Notes under the pieces: generated by a model
Told to the model about the DNA's origin: nothing
Database searches by the model: none
The model's input: the letters and a program-made list of their open reading frames with translations, nothing else
Program-made: the position numbers and the translations under genes
Shown: one piece after another, positions 34,660-45,681 of the stretch
Position numbering within the stretch: the stretch's first letter is position 1
Layout: the number at the start of each line of letters is the position of its first letter
Assembly: GCA_011799875.1 (NCBI GenBank)
Contig: CM022303.1
Span: forward strand, 424,570,483 to 424,634,482
DNA: 64,000 bases
Reading direction: 5' to 3'
Origin: Thinopyrum elongatum
Taxonomy: Eukaryota > Streptophyta > Magnoliopsida > Poales > Poaceae

Positions 34660-37600
34660 CAAGACAATAAATCATTCGATGATTACATCCTTCGAACACT
34701 GACCCTCTATGGCCCGAGCACCTTCCATAACTTGGGCGAAGTACATCTCAGGGCGGCGGTGCTCCTTTCGAGTCGGCGGAAGGCCAGTAGCCATATCCAA
34801 CAGCTTGATCCTCGGCCAGTGCACCATAGTCTTCGCGAAGGACAACCTCGCACCCTCCAGGCACGCGGATTACTTCACGACATCGATTCGCGATAGTGCC
34901 TCACGCAGCCTCTGCACCAAGCCAAAATAGCTGTCCGGAATGGGCTCATCGGGCCATAGCCGGACACAAAGGTCCTTCAAAGCTGGCTCGGCCATCCGGT
35001 GTAGCTCCATCAACTGCTTCATTTGGTTGCTAAGGAGCGGAGGGTGTTCGGGCGCCTAGAACTGTGACCAGAAGAGCCGCCGTTCTGAATTCTCCTCCCG
35101 CGTCGCATAGTGCTCCGCCGCAGCAGCCACACTCTTCAGAAGCTCGGCGAAAACACCTGTGGAGTGCCAGACCCGTGTCAGCAAGGTGAACATATTGCCT
35201 CCAAACACACTCTGCAGTAAGTACTTCTTACCATCTGCGATTTGCCCCACTTGGCGGAGCTCTTCCCGGACACCTCGCACTTTGGTCCTCACCTCCTGGA
35301 GCTCCTTCTCGACCTTGGACAGCTTGGAAGACCGCTCCTCCTGTTTCTTCTCAAGGGCCTCAAATTTCTTGACAGCATCCTTGAGCTCCACCTGCACCTC
35401 GGCCACTCGAGCCTCGTGCTTCTCACCAGCAAGCTTGGCCTTCTCAAGCTCGGCCATCGCCTTAGCGGCGGCCACTTTCTCTGCGGCCGCCTCGGCCTTG
35501 GCCTTCTCCAAAGCCGCCTTCAAGCCCTCTACCTCGGTGATGGCATCTGTAATATCCGCATATTCCATGATTAGCATACAGTCCGGAAAGTAAATATCCG
35601 GCAATCAACAATCATACATCTTAACAAGGGCATACCTTGCGCCTCGTCAAGCCGCTTGTTGACAAGGTCAAGTTCTCCATCAGAGCGCTTGAGCTTCCGA
35701 TCCATCTCCTCTAGTGCCGCGACATTAGCAGCCGCGGCCACGGAAGATGCCCGAGACATCAGAAAAAGTTCACACTCCTTTAAACATCGACCTCGAGAAA
35801 TTTGATCCTCTGCAAGTTTTCTTTGTACATCTTACAGAGTCTCGGGGGCTGCTATACATACGACCTATTTAAGCAGTAAAACCAAGGGATAAAACCACTT
35901 TATGGGAAAAAGGGTATTACTTGACTTACCTCAAAGCCTGTTAGCAGGCCTTGGACAACGTCGTTCAATCCGGATTGGACGGACCGAACACCCTGTAAAA
36001 CCGCACCCATAAGGTTGTTCACCAACTCCTCCAGTACGTCCGGCCAGCCCACCGCCGCCTGGCTGGAGGTGTTCGGCGTGGGCATCTGGCCCTCAACCTC
36101 TTCCTCTTCGGAGGAAGGGACCGGCACTGTCGAGTGCCTCGGGGGCTCAGGTGCGGACAACTGAGGGGGTTCGGATGGTCCGGACCTCCCTCCCGCATTC
36201 GCCAGAAGGGTCTCACCCTCCTGATCCTTGGCAAGCGAGGCGTCAGCCCCGGCCATGACAGCATCGCCCTCCTCCCCTATGTTCGGAGGGGGAGGGGTCT
36301 TTCGAGACAGCACTTCCCCAGCCTCTTCGGGGATCAGGGGAGGTGCGGAGCACGACCCGCTGTCTACCAGTTCGGGGGACGGGGACGTCCCTTTCGAGGT
36401 CTGCTTGGCGGGATGGCCGCACGGCGGGCTATGACGACACATGTTCAGCTTCCAGGAGCAAGGGATTGATAAAATAAAGCGACTAAAGATGCCAAAGTAC
36501 GCACCTGGCAGTTGGGGGCTTGACCCTAGGTCCCTTCTCCGGAACCTTTTCGGATGCTTCGGTCTCCTCATCGGAGTCCGAGCTGTCAGGCAGGATCACC
36601 TTAGGCTGACATTGCCTCTTCGGGGCCTGAGGGGGTTGTACCTCCTTGGCGTCTTTGGACGACACCCTCTTCTTGGAGTGCGAGGAGGCGCTTTCCTCCT
36701 CGTCCTCATCTTTGTCCCCGTCCTGAGCTGACGGGGCTACAACACTTCCTGATCGGGTGTCCGGATGAGCTCTTCGGCGGAGGCCCTCCATGGCCTCCGG
36801 CACATCCTTCTTCTTCTTGCCCTTCTTGTTGGGTGCCTTGTAAGGCACCATAGCCAACAACTTTTCTAGCTGAGCCGATCGGGGCTTCTCGGGCAGTGGG
36901 GCCTCACAGCTGATCTTCTTGGCCTTTCTGAGCCAGCCCTCCAAAGATCCGTAAAGGGAGGTTTAGAACAAATTATGCACAATATGATTATCCAAACACA
37001 TGTCAGGGGAAAGACTAGTTACCTCCGTCAGGGGGGTCGCCGCGTCGAGGCCGATGTCCTCCTCCTCGCCCGGCCACTCCTCTTGAGGCTTGAACAACAG
37101 ACCCCATGCCTTGTCATAGGTTGTGCCGAAGAGGAACTGCACGGTGGCCGGGTCTTCGGGCTTGTATGCCCACATCGGGTCGGCCCTTTGCTAGCAAGGG
37201 AGGATCCGGCGCTTGAGCATTATCTGGACCATGTTGGTCAGTTTGGCGCCGGTCTCCATCACGTTGACAACACACTTCTACAGCAGCTTCACATCCGTAG
37301 TGGACCCCCAGTCCGGACTCTTTGTAGTCCACGAGGCCAATCTTTCCAGGGGTCCAGATCTGAATTCGGGAGTTGCCGTCCAGGTAGCTTCCCTTGGTTT
37401 CATGATGTAAAACCACTCTTTTTGCCACACCTTGACGGTGTCGATGAACCTGCCCTCCGACCACTGGACCCGAGTCAGCTTGCTGATCATAGCCCCGCCG
37501 CAGTCCGGCTGGGCACCACCAACCACCTTGGGCTTGACGTTGAACACCTTCAGCCACAGGGCGAAGTGCGGCTGGACTCGGAGAAGGGCCTCGCAGACGA

Positions 37601-37892
37601 TGATGAAGGCCGAGATGTGGAGGACGGAGTTGGGGGCTAGATCATGGAAATCTAGCCCGTAGAAGAACATTAATCCCCTCACGAAGGGATGTAGGGGAAA
37701 TCCAAGCCCCCAGATGAAATGGGGGAGGAATACAACCCTCTCGCCCGGCTTGGGTGTGGGGATGAGCTAGCCCTTTTCAGGGACCCGGTGAGCGATGTCG
37801 GCCGACAAGTAGCTGGCCCGCTTCAGCTCCAGGATGTCATTGTTGGTGACGATGGAGACATCCCACTTGCCATTTGCATCGGATCCGGCCAT
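34660..37892 (-). pseudogene. Antisense extra gene of the Gypsy element (gypsy-type transposase-like N-terminus), spliced, broken
   Basis: The gene reads against gag-protease. Its ATG is at 37892 (MAGSDANG). The first exon stays in one frame to about 37030 but has three stops (37767, 37278, about 37193); a good donor, GAG-GTAACT, ends it. It contains PHFIWGLGFPLHPF and LHISAFIIVCEALLRVQPHF, typical of the plant domain called putative gypsy-type transposase (PF04195). Later exons carry Lys-rich and acidic low-complexity protein (36940-36490), a Pro/Ser-rich acidic segment (36430-35940), and a long alanine/lysine-rich coiled coil (35740-35280). A final conserved-looking block (35040-34700) follows one more stop. 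Antisense ORFs of this type are described for Tat-lineage elements; their function is unknown. Confidence 0.65.
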
Positions 37893-38462
37893 GGCTGGGG
37901 AGGGCAGGATGGGATTCACCGCGGAGCAGAAAGATAGGGCGCTGGAGCTCTGGAGGATTGTGCAAGCAAAAGCAGAAGGTGGAAGAAGGCGTAGGATGCT
38001 AACTGTAGCAATCCCCCTCTTTATTGGCCACGGAAGAGCCAAGGGTTCCGCTTTTCACGCCGTGGGCTTCTCCACTTCCCGATACTCTCGTGACGTTATG
38101 CGCGGGTGGGGAATCAAGATCATTGATCATATCCCCTAAAAATGGGGCACGATCTCTGCCTTAATGGGACGTGCCAATAGGGGGCAGCCTCGAGCCGCGC
38201 ATCGAGAACAGTCAGGCCGCTCGGTATTATGACCGGTCGCGACCCTTCATTAAAGAGGAAAAAGTTGTCAGATGAGGACACTATTCACACTGAACGGTTT
38301 TTGCCTTTGGAGCTAAGTAAAATAGACGCTTCAGATTCCGAACACCCCTTGACTCCGAGCATGTACATGACACGATGAAGAACTCGCCTCGCAAGCCGAA
38401 GACCACGAGGTGTGTGGTTGCCGGGCTCAAGCTCTAGCGTTGAAGGCAAGTTCGGGGGCTAC

Positions 38463-38936
38463 TGAGGGAGTCCTGGATTAAGGGGTCCTCGGGCTGCCAG
38501 CCTGTTATGCTTGGGCTGGATTGATGGGCTATTATGGGGCCCAGGCTGGAGTGCGGATCCATGACTGGATAAGGTATCTTCGGAGCCGTGGTGTGTCCTC
38601 CAAGTCAAGATTAGGAAGGATCTTCCTCTCTTTGTAACCAATCGCGTGTAACCCTAACCCTACCGGTATCTATATAAACCGGAGGGTTTTAGTCTTTAGG
38701 GCTAGAGCTACATTCATTGCCTCATTGCCTTAGGGTTTAGCTTGCCTGATCTCGAGGTAGATCTACTCTGTAACCATACCATACATCAAATACAATCAAG
38801 CAGGACGCAGGGTTTTACCTCTTCGAGAGGGCCTGAACCTGGGTAAATACCGTGTTCATCGTCCCTTGTTCCCCATCGATCCTAGATCCGCAGCTCGGGA
38901 CCCCCTACCCGAGATCTGTCGGTTTTGACACCGACA
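38463..38936 (+). repeat. Right LTR of the Gypsy element
   Basis: 474 bp, matching the left LTR with scattered substitutions, TATATAAA near 38671. A G-rich tract GTTCGGGGGCTAC (38450-38462) lies directly upstream and is the likely polypurine tract. Confidence 0.9.
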
Positions 38937-38941
38937 TCCCC

Positions 38942-40003
38942 AACATCCCGTATTTGGTCTTGATTGCTCCTCTGCATGTTCGCATTCGTAGTTTTAAAAT
39001 CTCAACATGGCAAGAAAAATATAGTAATACTCACGCATCTTGTGGGCAACATTAAAGCACTCATCTGCCATGTTAGGACGAGTGATTTTTAATATCCTAC
39101 TATGTGGCTCTTCAACTGTGCTACAACTATGTTGTGGTTTCATTTTGAGTGAAATAGAACAGGGGGTCACCTCCCTGCTATTCTAAAAAACTTTCCATCA
39201 TTTGTGACACTACTGGTTACAGATGAAGAACCTACCCAAGCACAACGCAATACAGGAGCGACGCACAATTACAAGATGATATTCCATTGGACAATGCAAG
39301 CTATAACATAAACTTTTACCGGAACAATAGCAACCAGGAAATTTGAAGGGTAGGTATGAACATAATCGGAACTGCACATGTACTGCTTAGAGAATCAATA
39401 TACACATTACCAATCGAGGAGGAGTACGCAAGTCGCGGCGGTGTCTGTGTATCATGGTCGGTAATGGGAGTCAGTTCATTGTCGACGACGGTGTTGCTGC
39501 TGCGCTTGGCATCGGCTTCTGAGAAGCAGATCTGAGACCGTGGAAGACGGCACCGGGGAAGCGGCTCTGTGTACGACGGTGACGGTGGGCTGGCTCCAGT
39601 GCAGCGTACGACGTCATCGATGAGGCAGATGCGCTGCAGTGGATGAGTGCACCGATGAAGAAGGGGAGGGGCTCGAAGGTGCTACGGTGCCGTGGAGAAG
39701 TCTATTTTGCGGTGGGGATAGAAAATGGGGAGTAATGAGGAGTACTCTGGGTGCCGGGGTGGGGTTGGATGGGTGGGGTGAATGTGAAGTTACCAAAACA
39801 GCCCCCGACCAACCAGCATCCGTCGGCCTGCTCGACCAAGGGTATGATGGTAACTTTGCATTGGTCAAATCTGAGTCGCGGGAGATCTCGATGGAAGTGG
39901 GAGATTTTGCTGCCGACCTAAAAATTTGTAACACTGTACTACTCCCTACTCCCCGTCTGGCGTGTTGGGTGATTGGGCTGAGCAGCTAGGAGTACTACTA
40001 GTA
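38942..40003. other. Intron-like stretch and GC-rich exon-like block
   Basis: 38942-39450 continues the sequence interrupted by the Gypsy insertion and has no gene. 39470-39990 is GC-rich with two long frames on opposite strands (106 codons minus, 116 plus). Their protein strings look low-complexity. By position it could be the first exon and leader of the minus-strand gene ending at 28451. Confidence 0.3.
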
Positions 40004-40260
40004 CTCGCTCCGATTTTATTTACTTTGCATATTAGGATTGACTGAAGTCAGACTTCCTAAAGTTTGACCAAGTTTATAGAAAAAATATAAACATTTACCA
40101 TAACAAATCTGTATGATGTGAAAGTACATTCAATAATGAATCTAATGGTATTGATTTGTTATTGTATATGTTAATATTTTTGTTTATAAACTTTGTCAAA
40201 GTTTACAAAACTTGACTTTGACCAATGCTAATACGCGGACTTAAATAAAAACGGAGGGAG
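40004..40260. mobile_element. Stowaway MITE, 257 bp, complete
   Basis: It starts CTCGCTCCGATTTTATTTAC and ends AAAACGGAGGGAG, with TA on both sides (40002-40003 and 40261-40262). The interior has the inverted AAAGTTTGACCAA / TTTGTCAAAGTTT stretches common to this MITE class. Confidence 0.9.
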
Positions 40261-42000
40261 TACACATTTGTTTCCTTAGTTTGTCGTGGCGTTAATTGTT
40301 TGTTCTAATTGTGAAATAAATATATTAAGCTATTGACTTTGAATGTAATGGTTTGTACAATTCAATATTTAGAATCGTTGTTTAATTGCAAGATGAATAC
40401 CAGGTCTATAGTACTTCACAATATGCTCAAACTCACGTAATCCAACTCAAATGAAAATCTAAATGCATTTCATAGTTATTAATTTGTTGGATGCAACAAA
40501 ACCAACCATAACTCTACATGATCCGGTCTAAAGCAATTTTCAGAACACATCCCAATGTGTGAATGAAACGTAGAGAGTTTGTGGAGATGGAGCAAGGCGG
40601 GAGAGAGATGTGTGCGCTCAACGCACAAGATATACACCCAGTGGAAGAAAGAGACAGAGGACGGGAAAGATTGTATATATGTGGGCGAGAGAGTAGGAGA
40701 GAGAGAGAGAGGAAGTGTGCGAGAGAGGGATGTATACAGAGGAAGAAGTTAGGTCTGTGAGTAAGATAGAGACATGTAATATATAAGGAGTGAGATGTGT
40801 GTGCATCGAGTTTTGTACATGTGGAAGGAGAAGAGACAAAAGGTTTGATGAGAGAGCTCAAAAGAACATTGAATAGAGGGGAATCTTGTGGGCTAAGGGA
40901 TTGATAATTTTGTGCGAGGGGAGGGGGGGGGGGGGGGGGGAGGAGAGGAGAGAGAGGGGGGGGGAGGGAAGGAGTTACTCAGCTGTCGCCATGTCATCAT
41001 GCTTCCAAATGGCCCCGTGGTCTCTAGTGTAGTCTGGTCATCGTCTTTGTTCTTCCCAATGCCCTCCTCAAAGATCAAGGTGGTGTGCATGTGGGGGTGC
41101 AGATAAGCACAAGCGACAGTGTTCGCTATATAACCTTGGATGGGGATGGATAGTGTGGTGTGGGGGGGGGGGGATCGTGTGTGTGTCAAATATTGAGAGA
41201 AATCAAACCTATGGAGAGAATGTGTGTGCATAGTGAGCATGCGAGAGAGGCTAATGGTGCGAGACAGATACATCATGTGCATCAATGTTTAAGCAATATA
41301 GAGAGATCGTGTGTAGGATACAAAGATAGGACTATGGGGAGTGTGTTTGCTAGGCAAAGAGACATAACAAGAGATAAATGTGTGTGCGTGGTACATGGTG
41401 TGTATGTGATAGAGAGGTACATGCATGCCAAATAGGTTTTCATGAAGAGATTATGTGTGCGAGATAGAGAGCGATGCAGGGGCCTTGAGGCAGGCAGGGG
41501 TTGGGTGAGGGTGTCAAAATGTGTGCGTTGATGCATGTGTTACATGCGATTGTGTGAGGGACGGTCGAATCGAGAGAGTTGGTTGTTGTGTTACGGATGC
41601 TCCTCTCTCTCTCACACACGCACACACAGAAAACACGAATAGAAGACCGTTCTCTCATGTATACACAACATCTCAGTATATCTCTATGTCTCACTCATAC
41701 ATGATCATTTGCACATTCACACCTCTCTATGACTATCACACACACACACACCGTCTCCACATTGCCCTTCCGCCACAACACACATGTGGACACATACATG
41801 CGTTCTTTCTCCGTTACACACACATAATCTCTATTAATTTTTTTGTAGGGGGCACCTAAAACGTCCAAATCCAAATAATCACGAACTGAAGCTAAATTCA
41901 AATATATGGAAATATTGTAGCGTGAGGAACTTTTCCAGCAAAAAAAGTAGAGTAATATTCGGGGATTGTTTTCACACACACAAAAAGGTTCGATCGATGT
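40261..42000. repeat. Purine-rich simple-sequence region (GAGA, GTGT, poly-G)
   Basis: GAGAGA, GTGTGT and CACACA runs occur throughout 40560-41830. A poly-G run of about 18-20 interrupted bases lies at 40922-40942 and another at 41162-41172. Open frames across it are low-complexity and not genes. Confidence 0.7.
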
Positions 42001-42019
42001 CCTTCCATCGCGACGCATC

Positions 42020-42140
42020 TTTTGATCGACTGCGCGGCCGCGGTGCACACGCTTGCACATGATTTCGTATCAATGCTATGCTAACTAATGTGGTGTATAA
42101 GCACGGCCGCGATGCACACGCTTGCACATGATTATGTGTA
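42020..42140 (+). repeat. Short direct duplication around GATGCACACGCTTGCACATG
   Basis: Two copies of about 33 bp, each with CGGCCGCG(G/A)TGCACACGC followed by TTGCACATGATT, begin at about 42033 and 42103. The spacer is about 37 bp. Confidence 0.7.
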
Positions 42141-42648
42141 CTAGTATGGTGTTCTTTTAAGTTTGACCAACCCTTTAACCAAGCTCCCATAAGCGCACTC
42201 ATCAGTATGCCGCCACCACCGTTGCGCATGCGTACAGTTGCTGCAGTACTGTACGGTGCAGTACTATCGCTGCCATGTGGGACCCGACCCCACATGTCAT
42301 CCGCACTACAACACCGTACGGTACTGCAGAGGATTTCAACCCCTCGCCCGCTCACATCGTCCGCAGTCCCTCCTCGCGATGACGCCACGCTGCGAAGCAT
42401 GCGAGCAGGTCGAGCCGCGTCTATGCCCGCAACGTACAAAGAGGAGGAGGTCGAGCGTGTGCTCCAGCATGCCGGCTAGGAGGAGCTAGCGTGTCATTGT
42501 CGTCTCCGCCCGCCCGGAGGGGGCTCGCATGGTGGCTGTCGCGGCGGAAGCCGGTCGCGCCCGTGCCGAGCCCGCAAACTGGGTGCAGACATGGAATCTA
42601 CCTTTGAGACCTTGAATGCCATGTGGATCATGCAATCTAAAGGAACAA
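42141..42648. other. GC-rich stretch, no recognised gene
   Basis: A 90-codon plus-strand frame (42207-42479) and an 88-codon minus-strand frame exist but neither resembles a known domain. The GTACTGTACGGTGCAGTACT cluster near 42245 is a local imperfect palindrome. Confidence 0.3.
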
Positions 42649-43019
42649 TTTGGGTCAGCTGACTCTTGTGAGCCGTTGGATGCAACATTGATGCCAGAAG
42701 GGCTTCTTCAACCTCCAAAAATGATGCACTATTCATCTTCTCTCTCAACCATCGAGCCACCAGCCCGCCACAGTCCTAACCGCCTGCCGCCGCCACCGCT
42801 CCCCTGAACCGCCTGCCACCGCCATGCTCCCCTCACCCCCGCCATCTGTTTAACCCCGGGCACGATCCATTTTTTCCGGCGAACTGCATTCCACACCCAA
42901 CACTCATAAGATAGATCATGGGCACCCTGCCACCCTAATATAGATACTGGGGTAGCTTCTCTGCCGTCTTCTTCCTTCCCTCCGGTGAACTTCTTCTTTC
43001 ACAAATCGACTGACCCAAA
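42649..43019. mobile_element. ~370-bp TIR element, copy B
   Basis: Left edge TTTGGGTCAGCTGAC and right edge ATCGACTGACCCAAA are inverted repeats, and the flanks are consistent with a short AATT-type duplication. The interior shares AAGATAGATCATGGG and TTCCTTCCCTCCGGTGAAC with copy A at 15751-16117. The two copies have the same orientation 27 kb apart. Confidence 0.5.
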
Positions 43020-43252
43020 TTATACTACTAGTATGTATTAAATACAGTAGGAACACGAAGAAACGAGTAGTAGTACCAACTACAAGAAGAACAGTAGTAA
43101 GACATACTAGTACGCACTAAAGAGTTCAAATAACGAGAAAGAACATAACATAGCTCTGTTGGGGGCTCAGCATATCACACCCTAAAATAAAACTAAGCAA
43201 CTAGTCCGCTTTACACTGCAGTAGAACCAGCATGAGCAACATCACTGCCACC

Positions 43253-43975
43253 TTACTCGGAGTCCTCGTCCACGTCCTTGACTTCGTCCTCGTCCCTCTT
43301 CCTCTTCCTCTTCGCCGACACTTCTTTGCTTGAACCGGACACTGGGCTCTGCTTCTTCATCCAACCCTTGTAGATATTTAAACAAAGGTAGGCATCCGTT
43401 GCTGCGTACACGATGTGATCTTCATCTATTGTCTTCGACTCCCATGCATGATGAAACTTGGGGTGAGGTTTCTTCACTTCATCGTATGAAGGATCAATCA
43501 TGGCTGCTGCAAGGGTCAGCATTGAAGGCTGAGAGGAGGACACCAGGCTTTCCTTCTGGAGATCAAAGGGCTGGTCTACAACGAGGCCTATCCGACCCAG
43601 GACTCTCCTGTCGTTCGTAAAGTCTACAGTAATGAATTTCACTCTTTTGTCCTTGAGGAAGACCTCAAAATCCTAGCACCTAACATCGGCATGGCATATG
43701 TGGTATACCAAGCACACTTTATGTACGCAAACCTGGATCACGGCGGGCTTCTTCATCTCTGCCTCCTTTAGAAGCTTCTTCTTTTCTAGGACTGTGGTGT
43801 ACTCAACATCTAGCCCAGCGACCCACTCATCCTTTGAACTTTGGAACATGTGTAGGAAGCGACCAAGGCATGCTTCCACCGTTGCGGATCTACGGGTGTA
43901 GATGACGATGAACTCATCGCCAGTGATGGTTCTAACCTTGTACTCACCGCCGATCATGGAGATTTGGGAGGCCAT
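43253..43975 (-). pseudogene. 3'-5' exonuclease domain protein (WRN-exonuclease/DnaQ-like), one nonsense codon
   Basis: The minus-strand frame from the ATG at 43975 (MASQISMIGG) runs 240 codons with a single TAG at 43673-43675 and no frameshift. The exonuclease I motif is GLDVEY at about residues 68-73, giving the first two acidic metal ligands. The late YAATDAY (about residue 194) fits the motif III Y-x3-D. A basic KRKRKRDE tail precedes the stop. Plant proteins of this type are DEDDy exonucleases related to the Werner exonuclease WEX, acting on nucleic acid 3' ends. This one would be truncated at residue 100, before motif III. It lies within the CACTA with no conserved neighbour gene, so it is probably a captured or transposed copy. 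The one clean lesion suggests recent loss. Confidence 0.7.
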
Positions 43976-44372
43976 GGATTTTGGAGGTGGGTTAGGAGAA
44001 GTGGAACTGGTGTAATGTGAAAGGACGGGACGACTGGGAGCGAGCTGTTGTAAGGTACGGGGAGGAGTAAGGCGTGCAAACAGCGTGGGGCAGTGGCTTG
44101 CCTGGTGGATAAATGGTTGCATGCCCCCAAAGAGTTCTCGAGTACTATGCGGGACCCACTAGATGTCATGTCTACTAGACCCACATCGTAGGCCTGAAGG
44201 TATAGCTTCTGCGTGTTCGCACGCCATGCCAGAGCGTGCATGTAACTTTCACTTAATTTCGTCAACCGTCACGCCTCCCACGACCTTCGCCTCCCTCGCG
44301 CGGTCGCGCCCTTTGAGACTTCGGACGGCTATAAATAAGCAATTTAATTTTGCCTACTCCACATGAATGATA
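43976..44372. other. Upstream region of the exonuclease-like gene
   Basis: No gene is seen. An AT-rich TATA-like GGCTATAAATAAGC at about 44328 can be read on either strand (TTATTTATAG on minus), about 355 bp before the exonuclease ATG, so it may be its promoter. Confidence 0.35.
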
Positions 44373-44625
44373 CTCCCTCTGGTCCTTTTTACTCCACGTA
44401 AGATTTGTGTCAAGTCAAAGTTTGCAAAAGTTTGACCAAATTTATATTAAAAGTATCAATATCTCCAATACCAAATATATATTTTATGAAACTACATTTC
44501 ATAATAAATATACAAATATTGATTTGACATTGTGAATGTTGATACATTTTTCTATAAGTTTGGTCGAAGTAGAGGTACTTTGACTTCAGACAAAACTTAT
44601 ACTATGCACTATGCAGACTAGTTCC
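44373..44625. mobile_element. Stowaway MITE, right end degraded
   Basis: It starts CTCCCTCTGGTCCTTTTTAC after TA (44371-44372) and has the inverted AAAGTTTGACCAA / AGTTTGGTCGAAG arms. The expected closing GGACCGGAGGGAG is not found; sequence near 44620 reads GTTCCTCCGTC in the wrong orientation, so the end is rearranged or lost. Confidence 0.6.
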
Positions 44626-44888
44626 TCCGTCTAGGTGCGTTATGATATTGCCATGTCATATATAGTCCCTGTCCCACCACTCCTTCTCCTTCCAGCAGTC
44701 CCACCAGTCCTCCCCATGTGAAAACAATCTGCATGCATGGCTCCCGTCCCCCTGCGCTCGTCCAATCCGTTGTGACCAGCAATATTTTCACCCCTCCCCT
44801 CCACCGTAATTTACTCCAACAAAAATATGCCCACCTAGCTGTTACGTTAATCACGCAACATATCTTACGTAGGTGTGGCATTGCTCGC

Positions 44889-44896
44889 TATAAATA
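44889..44896 (+). promoter_or_regulatory. TATA box of the small gene at 44986
   Basis: TATAAATA lies 97 bp upstream of a well-framed ATG (CCACCATGGC). The distance suits a plant core promoter with a ~65-nt leader. Confidence 0.55.
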
Positions 44897-44985
44897 CTGC
44901 GCCTCCCACGGCATTCGGAAGAACACTCATGTTGATCGCCTTTATCTCCTCCCCCTCCCTCTTAGTTAAGGACCCGTCGACCACC

Positions 44986-45681
44986 ATGGCATCGCCCCTC
45001 CCAAGCCCTAGGCACCCCTCGCTGCCACCAGTGGAGGATGACGCGTCAGCGTTCCGCTCCTCGCCGCGACACGTCGAGGTGGACGTGTCGGCGTTCCTAG
45101 TCTCGCCACCACGCGCATCGGAGGACGCGTCGGCTCCCCACTACGAGGAGAACGTCGCGCCGCCCGCCGAGCCCCCCCATCTTGGAGGAGCTTTGGAAAG
45201 AAATGGAGGTCGCCTTGTGGGAGGCTTTGCCTCCAGCAGAGCACGCCAAAAGAGAGGTAGAGAAGAAGGCCGATGAAGAGAAGCGCGCCGTGAGGCATGC
45301 TGCCTGGCAGGCCTATGTCGCGTTCGAGAGAGTCAGGCAATTGGCTCTTTGGCAGAAGGCTCGTGCGAGGGCCATGTGGGTGGCGGAGGACGCCCGTGCA
45401 AAGCCCTGAGTACAGTTAGGACCAAGCGCCTCATCTATGCTTGGCGGTACGTGGATCGGGTGCGCGCTTCCAGCGAGGAGTAGTACCTATTGGTGCCGGA
45501 TCACCAGACCGGTGAGATCACGCTCGCCCGCCGGCAAGTCACCAATCAACACCTGGCGAGTTTCGAGGCCGAGGAAGAGGCGTTGTGTCGCCACTGCTGG
45601 GAAATGGCCGTGCATCAAGGCACTCGTGGCGCGCCGCAAGCGCTCCTGCGAGCGTCGTGTCTTTTATTAGGAATAATTTAG
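44986..45681 (+). pseudogene. Unknown Ala/Glu-rich gene, two frameshifts and one nonsense codon
   Basis: The ATG has strong context and a TATA box upstream. The N-terminal ~62 codons are Pro/Ser-rich with repeated SP-R and V-DVSAF motifs. A run of seven C (45172-45178) shifts the frame by one. The next frame is open from about 45182 to 45409 and encodes a helical Ala/Glu/Arg-rich segment (EELWKEMEVALWEALP onward). A second one-base shift near 45398 and a TAG at 45481-45483 precede the last block, which has TNQHLASFEAEEEALCRHCW. The three blocks together make about 230 codons of protein-like sequence with one composition, so this is one damaged gene. I do not recognise the family. Confidence 0.5.

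Larger units (their letters stand above)
29672..38936 (+). mobile_element. Gypsy LTR retrotransposon, Fatima-like (Tat lineage), non-autonomous
   Basis: Two 474-bp LTRs start TGAGGGAGTCCTGGATTA and end TTTTGACACCGACA. The flanks TACCC (29667-29671) and TCCCC (38937-38941) are a 5-bp duplication with one difference. Sense-strand gag and aspartic protease sequences lie at 30193-33399. Reverse transcriptase, RNase H and integrase are absent. The 3' half carries a spliced gene on the opposite strand. Tat-lineage Gypsy elements are known to have extra sense or antisense ORFs between pol and the 3' LTR, which fits. The Fatima label is from memory of the LTR. Confidence 0.85.

Noticed and set aside
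36975..37640. 221-codon plus-strand open frame in the Gypsy element
   Set aside because: Complement of the antisense extra gene, which has the recognisable domain on the minus strand.
17640..41600. Inverted-repeat relationship between the CT-rich region at 17640-18480 and the GA-rich region at 40560-41600
   Set aside because: Only simple repeats match; no unique flanking sequence aligned by eye.
40514..42060. Frames of 80-155 codons in the purine-rich region
   Set aside because: Simple-sequence by-products on both strands without domains.
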